In this document: positions 7,828-14,239 of the stretch, one piece after another | How the letters are laid out: the number at the start of each line of letters is the position of its first letter | Position numbering within the stretch: position 1 is the stretch's first letter | From: JAQUOA01 sp037443785 | Lineage (GTDB): Bacteria; Bacteroidota; Ignavibacteria; UBA10030; UBA8401 | Reading direction: 5' to 3' | Assembly: GCA_037443785.1 (NCBI GenBank) | Contig: JBBINR010000048.1 | Coordinates: 1 to 22,575, forward strand | Length of the DNA stretch: 22,575 nt | Made by a program: the position numbers and the translations under genes | The notes under the pieces: model-generated | What the model was told of the DNA's origin: nothing | Seen by the model: only the letters and a program-made list of their open reading frames with translations | Databases searched by the model: none

Positions 7828-8520
7828 TTAAATTTCTTTCATTCGATACCCAACACCCTTAATGGTATCAATATAATCTGCATTTGTGCCAAGTTTCTCG
7901 CGAATTTTCCGGATATGGACATCAACTGTCCGATCGATCACGTAGACATCGCTCCCCCAAATTTGTGATAACAGTGTCTCGCGCGTAACGACTTTGCCGG
8001 CATTTTTAACGAGAAATGAAAGTACTTCAAATTCCTTCTTTGGGAAAAATATTTCTTTCTTATTTACAAATACTTTGTAGTGTGAACGGTTGATTTCAAG
8101 AATGCCGTGTTTCATGATATCCGAAGCATTCGCTCCGTCATGATCGGATGGTGATTTTTTACGAAGGGTTAATTTAATGCGCGCAATTAATTTCGGAACA
8201 CTGACCGGCTTTACAATGTAATCGTCTGCCCCAAGTTCGAGTCCAACCACTTCATCCAATTCTGCACTTTTTGCCGTCAAAAAGATCACGGGAATTTTTG
8301 CCGTGGCGGGATTTTTTTTCAGCGTGCGAACAACTTCCAAGCCGTCCATTTCCGGCATCATAATATCGAGCAAAATAAGATTGGGACTTTTTTTTGCGAG
8401 TGTAACGGCTTCCACTCCATTTTTGGCGGCAAGGACTTCAAAGCCCTCTTTTTCAAGATTATACTTTAAAAAATCAATAATATCGCGTTCATCGTCTGCT
8501 ATGAGAATTTTTTGCTTCAT
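7828..8520 (-). CDS. phoB: PhoB/PhoP-like response regulator
   Basis: OmpR/PhoB-class transcription factor of 230 residues. The receiver domain (1-120) has D9, D10, phospho-acceptor D52 in LLDIMMPEMDG, T82 and K104 (IVKP). The winged-helix DNA-binding domain (about 130-230) has the recognition helix segment VIDRTVDVHIRKIREKLG and the final wing DTIKGVGYRMKE. AAGGA lies 6 nt before the ATG. The adjacent PhoR-like kinase supports the phosphate-response assignment, but no pst or phoU gene is in the window, so another stimulus is possible. A TTAACA direct repeat just upstream of its promoter suggests autoregulation. Confidence 0.92.
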   Translation of the reverse strand: MKQKILIADDERDIIDFLKYNLEKEGFEVLAAKNGVEAVTLAKKSPNLILLDIMMPEMDGLEVVRTLKKNPATAKIPVIFLTAKSAELDEVVGLELGADDYIVKPVSVPKLIARIKLTLRKKSPSDHDGANASDIMKHGILEINRSHYKVFVNKKEIFFPKKEFEVLSFLVKNAGKVVTRETLLSQIWGSDVYVIDRTVDVHIRKIREKLGTNADYIDTIKGVGYRMKEI

Positions 8521-8541
8521 TCTTTTCCTTAGTATTCGCTA

Positions 8542-8573
8542 CGAATATATGGAAATGTCCCATCGGCTTCAAT
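8542..8573 (-). promoter_or_regulatory. Putative promoter of phoB
   Basis: Minus-strand ATTG (8573-8570), 20-nt spacer, TATATTCG (8549-8542). It follows the TTG-N20-TAnnTT pattern, with a leader of about 15-20 nt that contains the AAGGA ribosome site. Confidence 0.4.
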
Positions 8574-8581
8574 CGACCATG

Positions 8582-8598
8582 TGTTAACTATATGTTAA
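8582..8598 (-). promoter_or_regulatory. Putative Pho box (TTAACA direct repeat) upstream of phoB
   Basis: On the minus strand TTAACA (8598-8593), five bases, TTAACA (8587-8582): two identical hexamers with an 11-bp period. This equals the core Pho-box arrangement bound by Bacillus subtilis PhoP (TTAACA-like hexamers about 11 bp apart). It ends 10 bp upstream of the TTG of the phoB promoter, a good activator position, and overlaps the stop codon of the DUF84 gene. Binding is inferred. The same bases also form a short inverted repeat, TTAAC-N5-GTTAA. Confidence 0.45.
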
Positions 8599-9151
8599 GT
8601 TTTCGATCGTACACTTTCCTATTAAAAATCGGCATCATGGCAAAGATCGTCGCAAGTTCGAACGAATCTTCCCGCGAAATGATATCATCGCTTAAAATGC
8701 CAAAGGTCCCCTGTTTGCTTCGCACATCACGCTTTTCTGCAAATCCATCGATGACAATTCCCAAATCCGCTCCGTTATCCATCACCGCTTCAGAAAGCGC
8801 GGCAGGAATTTCAATACTTCCGGAAGATCCAAAGTAACATTCCGTTCCATCGTACACGCACGTCCAGCTTTGTAAAAAAACCTTTCCCGAAATTCGAAAC
8901 AACCCTCCTTCAACACCGACTGAAAATGTTTCGCTGTCATTCCTCTTCTGAAAAATGTTTTTCGCGCGAGTCTGTGCACCCCGCATCAATTCCTCAATGG
9001 ATTTTGGAGTATCGGAAACTCCGCTATTGGTCTCCGTTGTTTCAAACAATATTTCTTCGGTTGGAATCTGAAATTTTTTGGCAATGGAATGCACGGCTTT
9101 TTTAACGCCGTTTATTTTCGGGAAACGCGTACTCGCAATTTGAATCAGCAT
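8588..9151 (-). CDS. DUF84 family inosine/xanthosine triphosphatase-like protein
   Basis: House-cleaning NTPase of the YjjX/DUF84 family, known to hydrolyse ITP and XTP and so keep deaminated purines out of nucleic acids. The 187-residue length is normal. Family signatures are the N-terminal ASTRFPKINGVKKA, SGVSDTPKSIEELMRGAQTR (43-62), the core GVEGG (79-83), and KQGTFGILSDDIISR (146-160). The usual SGVSDQP reads SGVSDTP here. The ATG directly abuts the stop of the cytidine deaminase gene, so the two are probably translated in series, which makes sense as neighbouring nucleotide-salvage functions. No Shine-Dalgarno is visible. Confidence 0.87.
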   Translation of the reverse strand: MLIQIASTRFPKINGVKKAVHSIAKKFQIPTEEILFETTETNSGVSDTPKSIEELMRGAQTRAKNIFQKRNDSETFSVGVEGGLFRISGKVFLQSWTCVYDGTECYFGSSGSIEIPAALSEAVMDNGADLGIVIDGFAEKRDVRSKQGTFGILSDDIISREDSFELATIFAMMPIFNRKVYDRKLNI

Positions 9152-9559
9152 TTATTTTTTCAATTTATCCAATGATGGCGGCGTGGGAAAAATTTTTGAA
9201 AATGGAACGACTTTAGATTTTCCATCGATGGTTGTAAGGATGATTTCGGTCGTGGCATCAGCAAACTCTGCAATGACCTGTCGACAAGCGCCGCACGGTG
9301 TAATCCACGATTTTTCGTCGGTAGCAACCGCAACGGCTAAAATTTTCTTTTTACCTGCGTGCACTGCTTGAAAGATGGCATTGCGTTAAGCACAGATTGC
9401 TAATCCGTACGATGCATTTTCAACATTACATCCCGAAAATATTTCACCGTCACCGGTAAGAATAGAGGCGCCGACGCGAAATTTTGAATACGGTGCATAC
9501 GCTTTCTTTTTTGCCGCAACGGCTCTTTCTATCAACCCCGCCTTAGTACGTTTTTCCAT
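9152..9559 (-). pseudogene. cdd: Cytidine deaminase interrupted by TAA at the catalytic Glu codon
   Basis: Reading from the ATG at 9559 (AGGA 6 nt upstream) gives a full-length cytidine deaminase of 135 codons with one defect. The first half ends SYGLAICA, codon 58 (9388-9386) is TAA, and the frame continues RNAIFQAV. The family has CAERNA or CAERTA here, so the stop replaces the catalytic glutamate; GAA to TAA is a single base change. Zinc ligands C56, C89 and C92 (PCGAC) are intact and have the spacing of B. subtilis Cdd (C53, C86, C89). No other frame damage is visible. A GTG at 9364 could start a 70-residue C-terminal fragment, which would be inactive. It is either a very recent pseudogene, a strain-level mutation or a base error. 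The product would deaminate cytidine and deoxycytidine. Confidence 0.9.
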
Positions 9560-9585
9560 TCTTGTCCTATGATATTCGCAATAAA

Positions 9586-9897
9586 TTATTTATTGGCTGT
9601 CTTGAGATAAAGATTCCGTAAATATTCCCAAGAATACAATCCTGTTGCATGACCGTCTCCCCATGTTACTTGAATTGCATAGCTGCCCACGGGGGAAATT
9701 GATTTCAAATCATAATGGCCGGGAAGTTTCGGTTGAACGACTGGCAATATCTGGTGCATGAGAATTGTTTCCCCTTTGCATCCGGCACACGGACACTCAT
9801 CCCGCAACAACGTAATCGCAAACGGACTCACCGTTCCGTCATCCCATGTGATCGTAATCGTTTCTTTATCAGTTCGTTTAATTGAAGTCGGCCGCAT
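9586..9897 (-). CDS. DUF971 domain protein
   Basis: Single-domain DUF971 protein (gamma-butyrobetaine hydroxylase N-terminal-like fold) of 103 residues. The signature LRDECPCAGCKGE (31-43) contains C35, C37 and C40, a likely metal-binding group. The second half has the usual VGSYAIQVTWGDGHATGLYSWEYLR. The family is found alone or fused to the Mrp/ApbC iron-sulfur carrier, and its role is not defined. It begins 16 nt after the MFS gene stop and precedes cdd by 26 nt, so it is probably part of the same operon. Confidence 0.9.
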   Translation of the reverse strand: MRPTSIKRTDKETITITWDDGTVSPFAITLLRDECPCAGCKGETILMHQILPVVQPKLPGHYDLKSISPVGSYAIQVTWGDGHATGLYSWEYLRNLYLKTANK

Positions 9898-9913
9898 GAT
9901 GAAATAAAACTTT

Positions 9914-11203
9914 CTATGCTTGTTTCATTGCTCGTGGTTCTGCCACAAATCTATATAAAATAAAAAATGAACACAATGCAATCAGTGATGTTGCGAGAAA
10001 GACCGTTTGATATCCCACTGCCGGAATCAACCACCCAAAAATTACCCCGGCTAAAACTGTCGGAGCCGTTAATGTATTGGTGATACCAAAATAGAGTGGC
10101 CGGTCACTTTCGCTGCAGAATTCAGCAATAAATTGCGTGCGGGAGATCATCTGAATCTGAATTGAACACGCTAAAAAAACGAAAACAAAACTATATAAAA
10201 AAATATTGGATGAAATAATCGCCAGCACTGCGGCAAGAAATAAGCTTATTGCATACACCAGTAAATTTATTTTATGCCCGTAAACATCGGCAATAATTCC
10301 GAAGGCGATATTTGCGACGATATTTGTCACCATCACGATCCCGGTAAATGTACCGGCATACGACGCAGGAAGCGAAAATTTTTCGAGAGCATACACCGAA
10401 TAAAATGACGCTGCGGCAAGCGACATCAATCCAAAAGCATCAAATAAAAGATAGTGGCGATAATTTTTATCCGTGCGAATGATTCTTTTTGCTTCAATAA
10501 TGATATTGAAACGGGTATGGCTATACGGCACGGCACTCTTCGTTTCATCTTCAATAATTTTTGTTAAAAAATAAAACGATATCATTGTAAAGGTAAATCC
10601 GCCAAAAAAGAGCAGAGCAAAATTCGTTGGAAACGCAACGACTGTTAGAACAATTCCCACAATAGATGCACCGATTGTTCCCGCCGCTGATCCAAGCAAC
10701 TGACGAATCCCCATCAATCTGCCGCGAAGTTTTACCGGAACAGTTTTTGTGTAGACTTGAAACCACGGAAGTCCGGAAAGACTTCCAAACGCAGCGGTAA
10801 GCAAAAGCAAGATGAGAAATAAGCCGACGGTAAACGATGTTGAAATTTTTCCGATAAGAAATATAGCGGCCACGCCGGAAATCAACAGCATCACTCGATG
10901 GACAAATCCCCATTGCACCATTGGCAGAGTATACAGCGAACGGCGTTTCAAATATTGGGCGACAAATGCACTCGGAATATTTTGACCCAATGTCCAAAGA
11001 ACTTGAACAGAACCGATCGCAACAGCCGAACCTCCCAATTCTTTGATGAAGACTGGATAGATTGTCTGGTAAGAGACAAGGCTCATTCCTAACACATAAA
11101 TGGAGCCGTCCCCGATATGCACATGCAAATTACGGCGGAGCTGTGAAATTTTCTCTTTGGGAAAATCCGGTGGTGTCGGAAGAAGTTTGTCGACAATATT
11201 CAT
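9914..11203 (-). CDS. MFS transporter
   Basis: Integral inner-membrane transporter of the major facilitator superfamily with about 12 hydrophobic helices; the substrate is not known. The loop between helices 4 and 5 holds VPVKLRGRLMGIRQ, an MFS-like basic motif, and a second-half loop reads IADVYGHKIN. A TTG at 11239 gives a 12-residue extension, but the ATG at 11203 is preferred. It follows a promoter-like element by 5 nt and begins with a hydrophilic stretch (NIVDKLLPTPPDFPKEK) before the first helix. No Shine-Dalgarno is present. It is divergent from nusB and leads the DUF971-cdd-DUF84 unit, but nothing in those genes reveals what is transported. Confidence 0.85.
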   Translation of the reverse strand: MNIVDKLLPTPPDFPKEKISQLRRNLHVHIGDGSIYVLGMSLVSYQTIYPVFIKELGGSAVAIGSVQVLWTLGQNIPSAFVAQYLKRRSLYTLPMVQWGFVHRVMLLISGVAAIFLIGKISTSFTVGLFLILLLLTAAFGSLSGLPWFQVYTKTVPVKLRGRLMGIRQLLGSAAGTIGASIVGIVLTVVAFPTNFALLFFGGFTFTMISFYFLTKIIEDETKSAVPYSHTRFNIIIEAKRIIRTDKNYRHYLLFDAFGLMSLAAASFYSVYALEKFSLPASYAGTFTGIVMVTNIVANIAFGIIADVYGHKINLLVYAISLFLAAVLAIISSNIFLYSFVFVFLACSIQIQMISRTQFIAEFCSESDRPLYFGITNTLTAPTVLAGVIFGWLIPAVGYQTVFLATSLIALCSFFILYRFVAEPRAMKQA

Positions 11204-11208
11204 GAGCG

Positions 11209-11240
11209 TTAAAATACCAATCAAAAGATTTACAACCAAT
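11209..11240 (-). promoter_or_regulatory. Putative promoter of the MFS-DUF971-cdd-DUF84 unit
   Basis: Minus-strand ATTG (11240-11237), 20-nt spacer, TATTTTAA (11216-11209), then 5 nt and the ATG at 11203. The transcript would begin at or next to the ATG. It lies back-to-back with the nusB promoter; the two -33 elements are about 32 bp apart. Confidence 0.4.
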
Positions 11241-11272
11241 AAGAATATTTAGCGAGCTGCAGCGGCGCTTTT

Positions 11273-11304
11273 TTTGCTTCACCAGCACATTTTCCGTATC
11301 TTTA
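11273..11304 (+). promoter_or_regulatory. Putative promoter of the nusB-lpxH-PBP unit
   Basis: TTTG (11273-11276), 20-nt spacer, TATCTTTA (11297-11304), then 5 nt (CAACC) and the nusB ATG at 11310. This is one of the best matches to TTTG / TAnnTTTG in the window. With the usual distance from the -7 element, transcription starts at about the ATG. Confidence 0.45.
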
Positions 11305-11309
11305 CAACC

Positions 11310-11804
11310 ATGACAGAACAACGAATACCGAAACGCCGCCATGCTCGAGAAACTGTAATGCAATCGCTGTATGCATTAGAGATATCGAAAGACTCGCCGC
11401 AGCATATTATTGATACACTATTTGACGATCTTAAAAAAAGTCAGACTGACTATGACTTTGCAGTTAATTTATTTCTTACGGTTGTCAATCATCAATCGGA
11501 ACTTGATCAACTCATTAAGAAAAAAACCGAACACTGGGAATTCCATCGCATTGCGCTGATTGACAAGTTATTATTGAGAATTGCAATGGGCGAGATCGTT
11601 TTCTTCTCCGACATTCCTCCGAAAGTTAGCATCAACGAAGCAATCGAAATTGCAAAAGATTATAGTACCGATTCCAGTGGAACTTTCATCAATGGAATTC
11701 TTGATGCAATCTTGAATGATATGAAACATGAAGGCTCATTGAAAAAAACCGGCCGCGGATTGGTTGAATCGACTATAAAAAAAACATCCAAAACCTCAAG
11801 CTGA
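11310..11804 (+). CDS. nusB: Transcription antitermination factor NusB
   Basis: RNA-binding antitermination factor that acts with NusE (S10) on boxA, chiefly in rRNA transcription. The 164-residue all-helical protein opens with RRHARETVMQSLYALE and closes with INEAIEIAKDYSTDSSGTFINGILDAI, both typical of NusB. A further tail of about 20 residues is Lys/Ser/Thr rich. A TTG at 11274 would lengthen the protein by 12 residues, but the ATG at 11310 begins right before the conserved region and is preferred. No Shine-Dalgarno is present. Its stop overlaps the next start (TGATG). Confidence 0.95.
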   Translation: MTEQRIPKRRHARETVMQSLYALEISKDSPQHIIDTLFDDLKKSQTDYDFAVNLFLTVVNHQSELDQLIKKKTEHWEFHRIALIDKLLLRIAMGEIVFFSDIPPKVSINEAIEIAKDYSTDSSGTFINGILDAILNDMKHEGSLKKTGRGLVESTIKKTSKTSS

Positions 11805-13060
11805 TGGCAGCATTCTCTTCGTCGAGTTCTCGTTTCCAAATTTTTATATGGACGCTGTTTGATTTTGCAAACACCTCATTTTCAGTGATGGTGGTTGCCG
11901 TTGGGTATTCTCTCTATTTCAAAGAAATTGTTGCCGGCGGAAGTGGCCGTGGAGATCTCTTGTGGGGAGTTGCCGTCAGCATTTCAATGCTGCTCACTGC
12001 TCTCATTGCTCCTGTGCTCGGCGCGGCTGCAGATTTTTCTTCGCGGCGTAAACGATTTCTTTTTGGCTTTACGATCGTCAGTATTCTCTGTACGGCGTTA
12101 TTATTTTTTGTCCATGCCGGAATGATCATCACCGGAATGGTTCTTTTTATCCTTGCCAATATCGGTTTTGAAGGCGGATTGGTTTTTTACGACGCGTTCC
12201 TTCCCAATCTTACAACAGAGAGAAGCTACGGACGGGTTTCGGGGTACGGATTTGCCATGGGATATGTCGGATCTCTTGTGACACTTCTTATTGCCATGCC
12301 GCTCTACGCAAATGGTTTTGTCGAAACAAATCTTCAAAACGTCCGCGAAAGCTTTCTCATTGCGGCATTTATTTTCCTTCTTTTTTCAGCACCGCTTTTC
12401 ATTTTTTTTCGCGACCATAAAACACATTTTGAAAAAAAGGTTTCGTACATCGGCGCAGGTGTTCAGCGCGTTCGCGATACAATTGGCCACTTAAAGAATT
12501 ATAAAAATGTTGCTCGTTTTCTCTTGGCATTCTTCATCTACAATGACGGCATTCTTACAGTTATTTCCTTTGCATCGATTTTTGCGACCCAATCTCTGCA
12601 CTTCACGCTGCAAGAAGTGCTCATCCTGTTTGCCCTCGTTCAAGCAGCTGGGATTATCGGATCACTGATCTTCGGCGTTGTCACAGATAAGATTGGAGCA
12701 AAAAAAACAATCGACATCAATCTCATTTTATGGATGGGAGTAACGGCAGGCGCTTACTTTGTCCAATCGAAAGAAATGTTTTATTTCATCGGTGTCATTG
12801 CAGGAAGTTCGATGGGGGCCTCGCAAGCGGCGAGCCGCAGTTTAATGGCACATCTGACCCCGAAAGAACGCGAGGCAGAATTCTTCGGATTTTTTGACGG
12901 ACTTTGCGGAAAAGCATCTGCCGTTGTCGGCACTTTTTTGTTCGGACTGATTTCGTATATTACAGGCGATCAACGTATTTCCGTTTTAACGATCAGCCTT
13001 TTCTTTATCGTGGGATTTATTCTTTTGCAAAAGGTCGATGATACACAAACAGTGCGATAA
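11804..13060 (+). CDS. UMF1/Atg22-like MFS transporter
   Basis: Inner-membrane transporter of the UMF1 branch of MFS (Atg22-like), 418 residues and about 12 helices. The N-terminal FIWTLFDFANTSFSVMVVAV is the hallmark of the branch, and the second half has FGVVTDKIGAKK and the region around GSSMGASQAASRSLMAHLTP that is also characteristic. The substrate is unknown; fungal Atg22 exports amino acids from vacuoles, but that should not be carried over to bacteria. The start overlaps the nusB stop as TGATG, implying translational coupling. Confidence 0.88.
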   Translation: MAAFSSSSSRFQIFIWTLFDFANTSFSVMVVAVGYSLYFKEIVAGGSGRGDLLWGVAVSISMLLTALIAPVLGAAADFSSRRKRFLFGFTIVSILCTALLFFVHAGMIITGMVLFILANIGFEGGLVFYDAFLPNLTTERSYGRVSGYGFAMGYVGSLVTLLIAMPLYANGFVETNLQNVRESFLIAAFIFLLFSAPLFIFFRDHKTHFEKKVSYIGAGVQRVRDTIGHLKNYKNVARFLLAFFIYNDGILTVISFASIFATQSLHFTLQEVLILFALVQAAGIIGSLIFGVVTDKIGAKKTIDINLILWMGVTAGAYFVQSKEMFYFIGVIAGSSMGASQAASRSLMAHLTPKEREAEFFGFFDGLCGKASAVVGTFLFGLISYITGDQRISVLTISLFFIVGFILLQKVDDTQTVR

Positions 13061-13078
13061 TATTTGTTGGGAGCAACC

Positions 13079-13513
13079 ATGGTGAATATTTTTTTCTCCG
13101 CAGTATTTTTTTTGATGTTCATACCGATTGAAAAGAAAGAATTGACTGACAATGCACACGTCAAAATAACTGTGGAAGCATCACAAAAAATCGGCAAAGC
13201 AAAATCAGGAAAAATTTCTTTCCTCCTTTCCCCTGCCGAAGGCATTCATATTAATACCAATCCCGCGTTTGACTTTGTCCTTGAAAAAAATTCAAGTTTT
13301 GAAGTAAAAGGCGAGCCGATTTTCAAAAAAAATAAAAATTTATATCTCGCGACTTCATCACCGGTTATTTATACTTTTATCGCGAAAGAAGGCGTAGGGC
13401 CGGGGACTCAAACTCTCAAAGGTTCGTTCCGATATTTTTATTGCTCGGATAAAGAAGGCTGGTGTAACCGGCATGTTCAGCCAATTGAAGTACTCGTCGA
13501 AATTTCCAAATGA
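13079..13513 (+). CDS. Small exported protein with Cys-x6-Cys, DsbD N-terminal-like
   Basis: Protein of 144 residues with an N-terminal hydrophobic segment (about 3-17), so secreted or anchored, followed by a beta-rich domain. The segment LLSPAEGIHINTNP and the final FRYFYCSDKEGWCNRHVQPIEV resemble the immunoglobulin-like N-terminal domain of DsbD, in which two cysteines accept electrons. Here C122 and C129 are six residues apart, a little wider than in E. coli DsbD. A role in periplasmic thiol-disulfide transfer is an inference from this resemblance only; no DsbD membrane or thioredoxin domain is nearby. The ATG at 13079 has GGGAG 6 nt upstream and is preferred over a TTG at 13064. The gene overlaps lpxH by ATGA. 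Confidence 0.65.
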   Translation: MVNIFFSAVFFLMFIPIEKKELTDNAHVKITVEASQKIGKAKSGKISFLLSPAEGIHINTNPAFDFVLEKNSSFEVKGEPIFKKNKNLYLATSSPVIYTFIAKEGVGPGTQTLKGSFRYFYCSDKEGWCNRHVQPIEVLVEISK

Positions 13514-14238
13514 AAAACATCTTCTTCTTCTCCGATGTTCATCTCGGATTGCATGATCAACAAAGGGAAAAGGAAAAAGAAAAGCGATTGCTCTCCTTCC
13601 TTTCTCATGTTGAAAAAAACGGGGAACAGCTTTTTATCATGGGGGATCTCTTTGATTATTGGTTTGAATATAAACACGTTATTCCCCGCGGGTATCACCA
13701 CGTAATTTCAAAATTGGGATTGATGGTTGAGCAAGGAATTAAAATACATTACGTCGCCGGAAATCATGATTTTTGGCTGCGGGATTTTTTCCCGAACGAT
13801 CTCGGCATCCCTGTTTATAAAGATCCATTTGGCATTGAGCTCCGGGGAAAGAAATTTTTCCTTCACCACGGAGATGGGCTGGCAACGCGTGATACGGGAT
13901 ATCGTATTTTAAAAAAAGTCTTACGGAATCCAGTCAATATTTTTCTTTATTCCATGCTTCATCCGGATTTAACAGCGCCTCTTGCGCATGGTTCTTCACA
14001 CAAAAGCAGACAATACACCGGAGATAAAGATTTTGGTGAAACAGACGGAATGATATCATTCGCGAAAGAAAAAATTGAAAAAGAGCATTACGATGTTGTC
14101 GTGATGGGACACCGCCACAAACCGTCGGTAGTGCCAATTGATAATGGATTATATTTCAATTTAGGGGATTGGATTACGTTTAACACGTATGCTGAGTTTG
14201 ATGGTAAGGTTATTGAATTGAAATCATGGAAAATGTAA
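13510..14238 (+). CDS. lpxH: UDP-2,3-diacylglucosamine hydrolase
   Basis: Calcineurin-like metallophosphoesterase that cleaves UDP-2,3-diacylglucosamine to lipid X in lipid A synthesis, at the cytosolic face of the inner membrane. The 242 residues include the ordered motifs SDVHLG (D9, H11), GDLFDYWFEY (D46), GNHDFW (N85, H86), HHGDGLA and GHRHKP. The LFDYWFEY and GNHDFWLRDF strings are typical of LpxH in Bacteroidota and relatives. It overlaps the upstream gene as ATGA and is followed after 1 nt by the penicillin-binding protein gene, placing lipid A and peptidoglycan synthesis in one transcript. Confidence 0.93.
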   Translation: MKNIFFFSDVHLGLHDQQREKEKEKRLLSFLSHVEKNGEQLFIMGDLFDYWFEYKHVIPRGYHHVISKLGLMVEQGIKIHYVAGNHDFWLRDFFPNDLGIPVYKDPFGIELRGKKFFLHHGDGLATRDTGYRILKKVLRNPVNIFLYSMLHPDLTAPLAHGSSHKSRQYTGDKDFGETDGMISFAKEKIEKEHYDVVVMGHRHKPSVVPIDNGLYFNLGDWITFNTYAEFDGKVIELKSWKM

Positions 14239-14239
14239 C

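Noticed and set aside
8584..8598. TTAAC-N5-GTTAA inverted repeat as an operator
   Set aside because: It is a by-product of the TTAACA direct repeat; the 11-bp direct repeat explains more bases and fits a known PhoP site.
9152..9364. Independent 70-residue gene with a PCGAC motif
   Set aside because: It is the C-terminal half of the interrupted cytidine deaminase; the N-terminal half is in the same frame directly upstream of the TAA.
9386..9388. Recoding of the cdd stop codon as an amino acid
   Set aside because: TAA is not a known selenocysteine codon, no other gene here has in-frame TAA, and no recoding structure was seen. Mutation or sequence error is simpler.
10551..10997. Minus-strand open frame of 148 codons in another frame of the MFS gene
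   Set aside because: Same-strand frame shadow; the MFS frame has continuous membrane helices over the same region.
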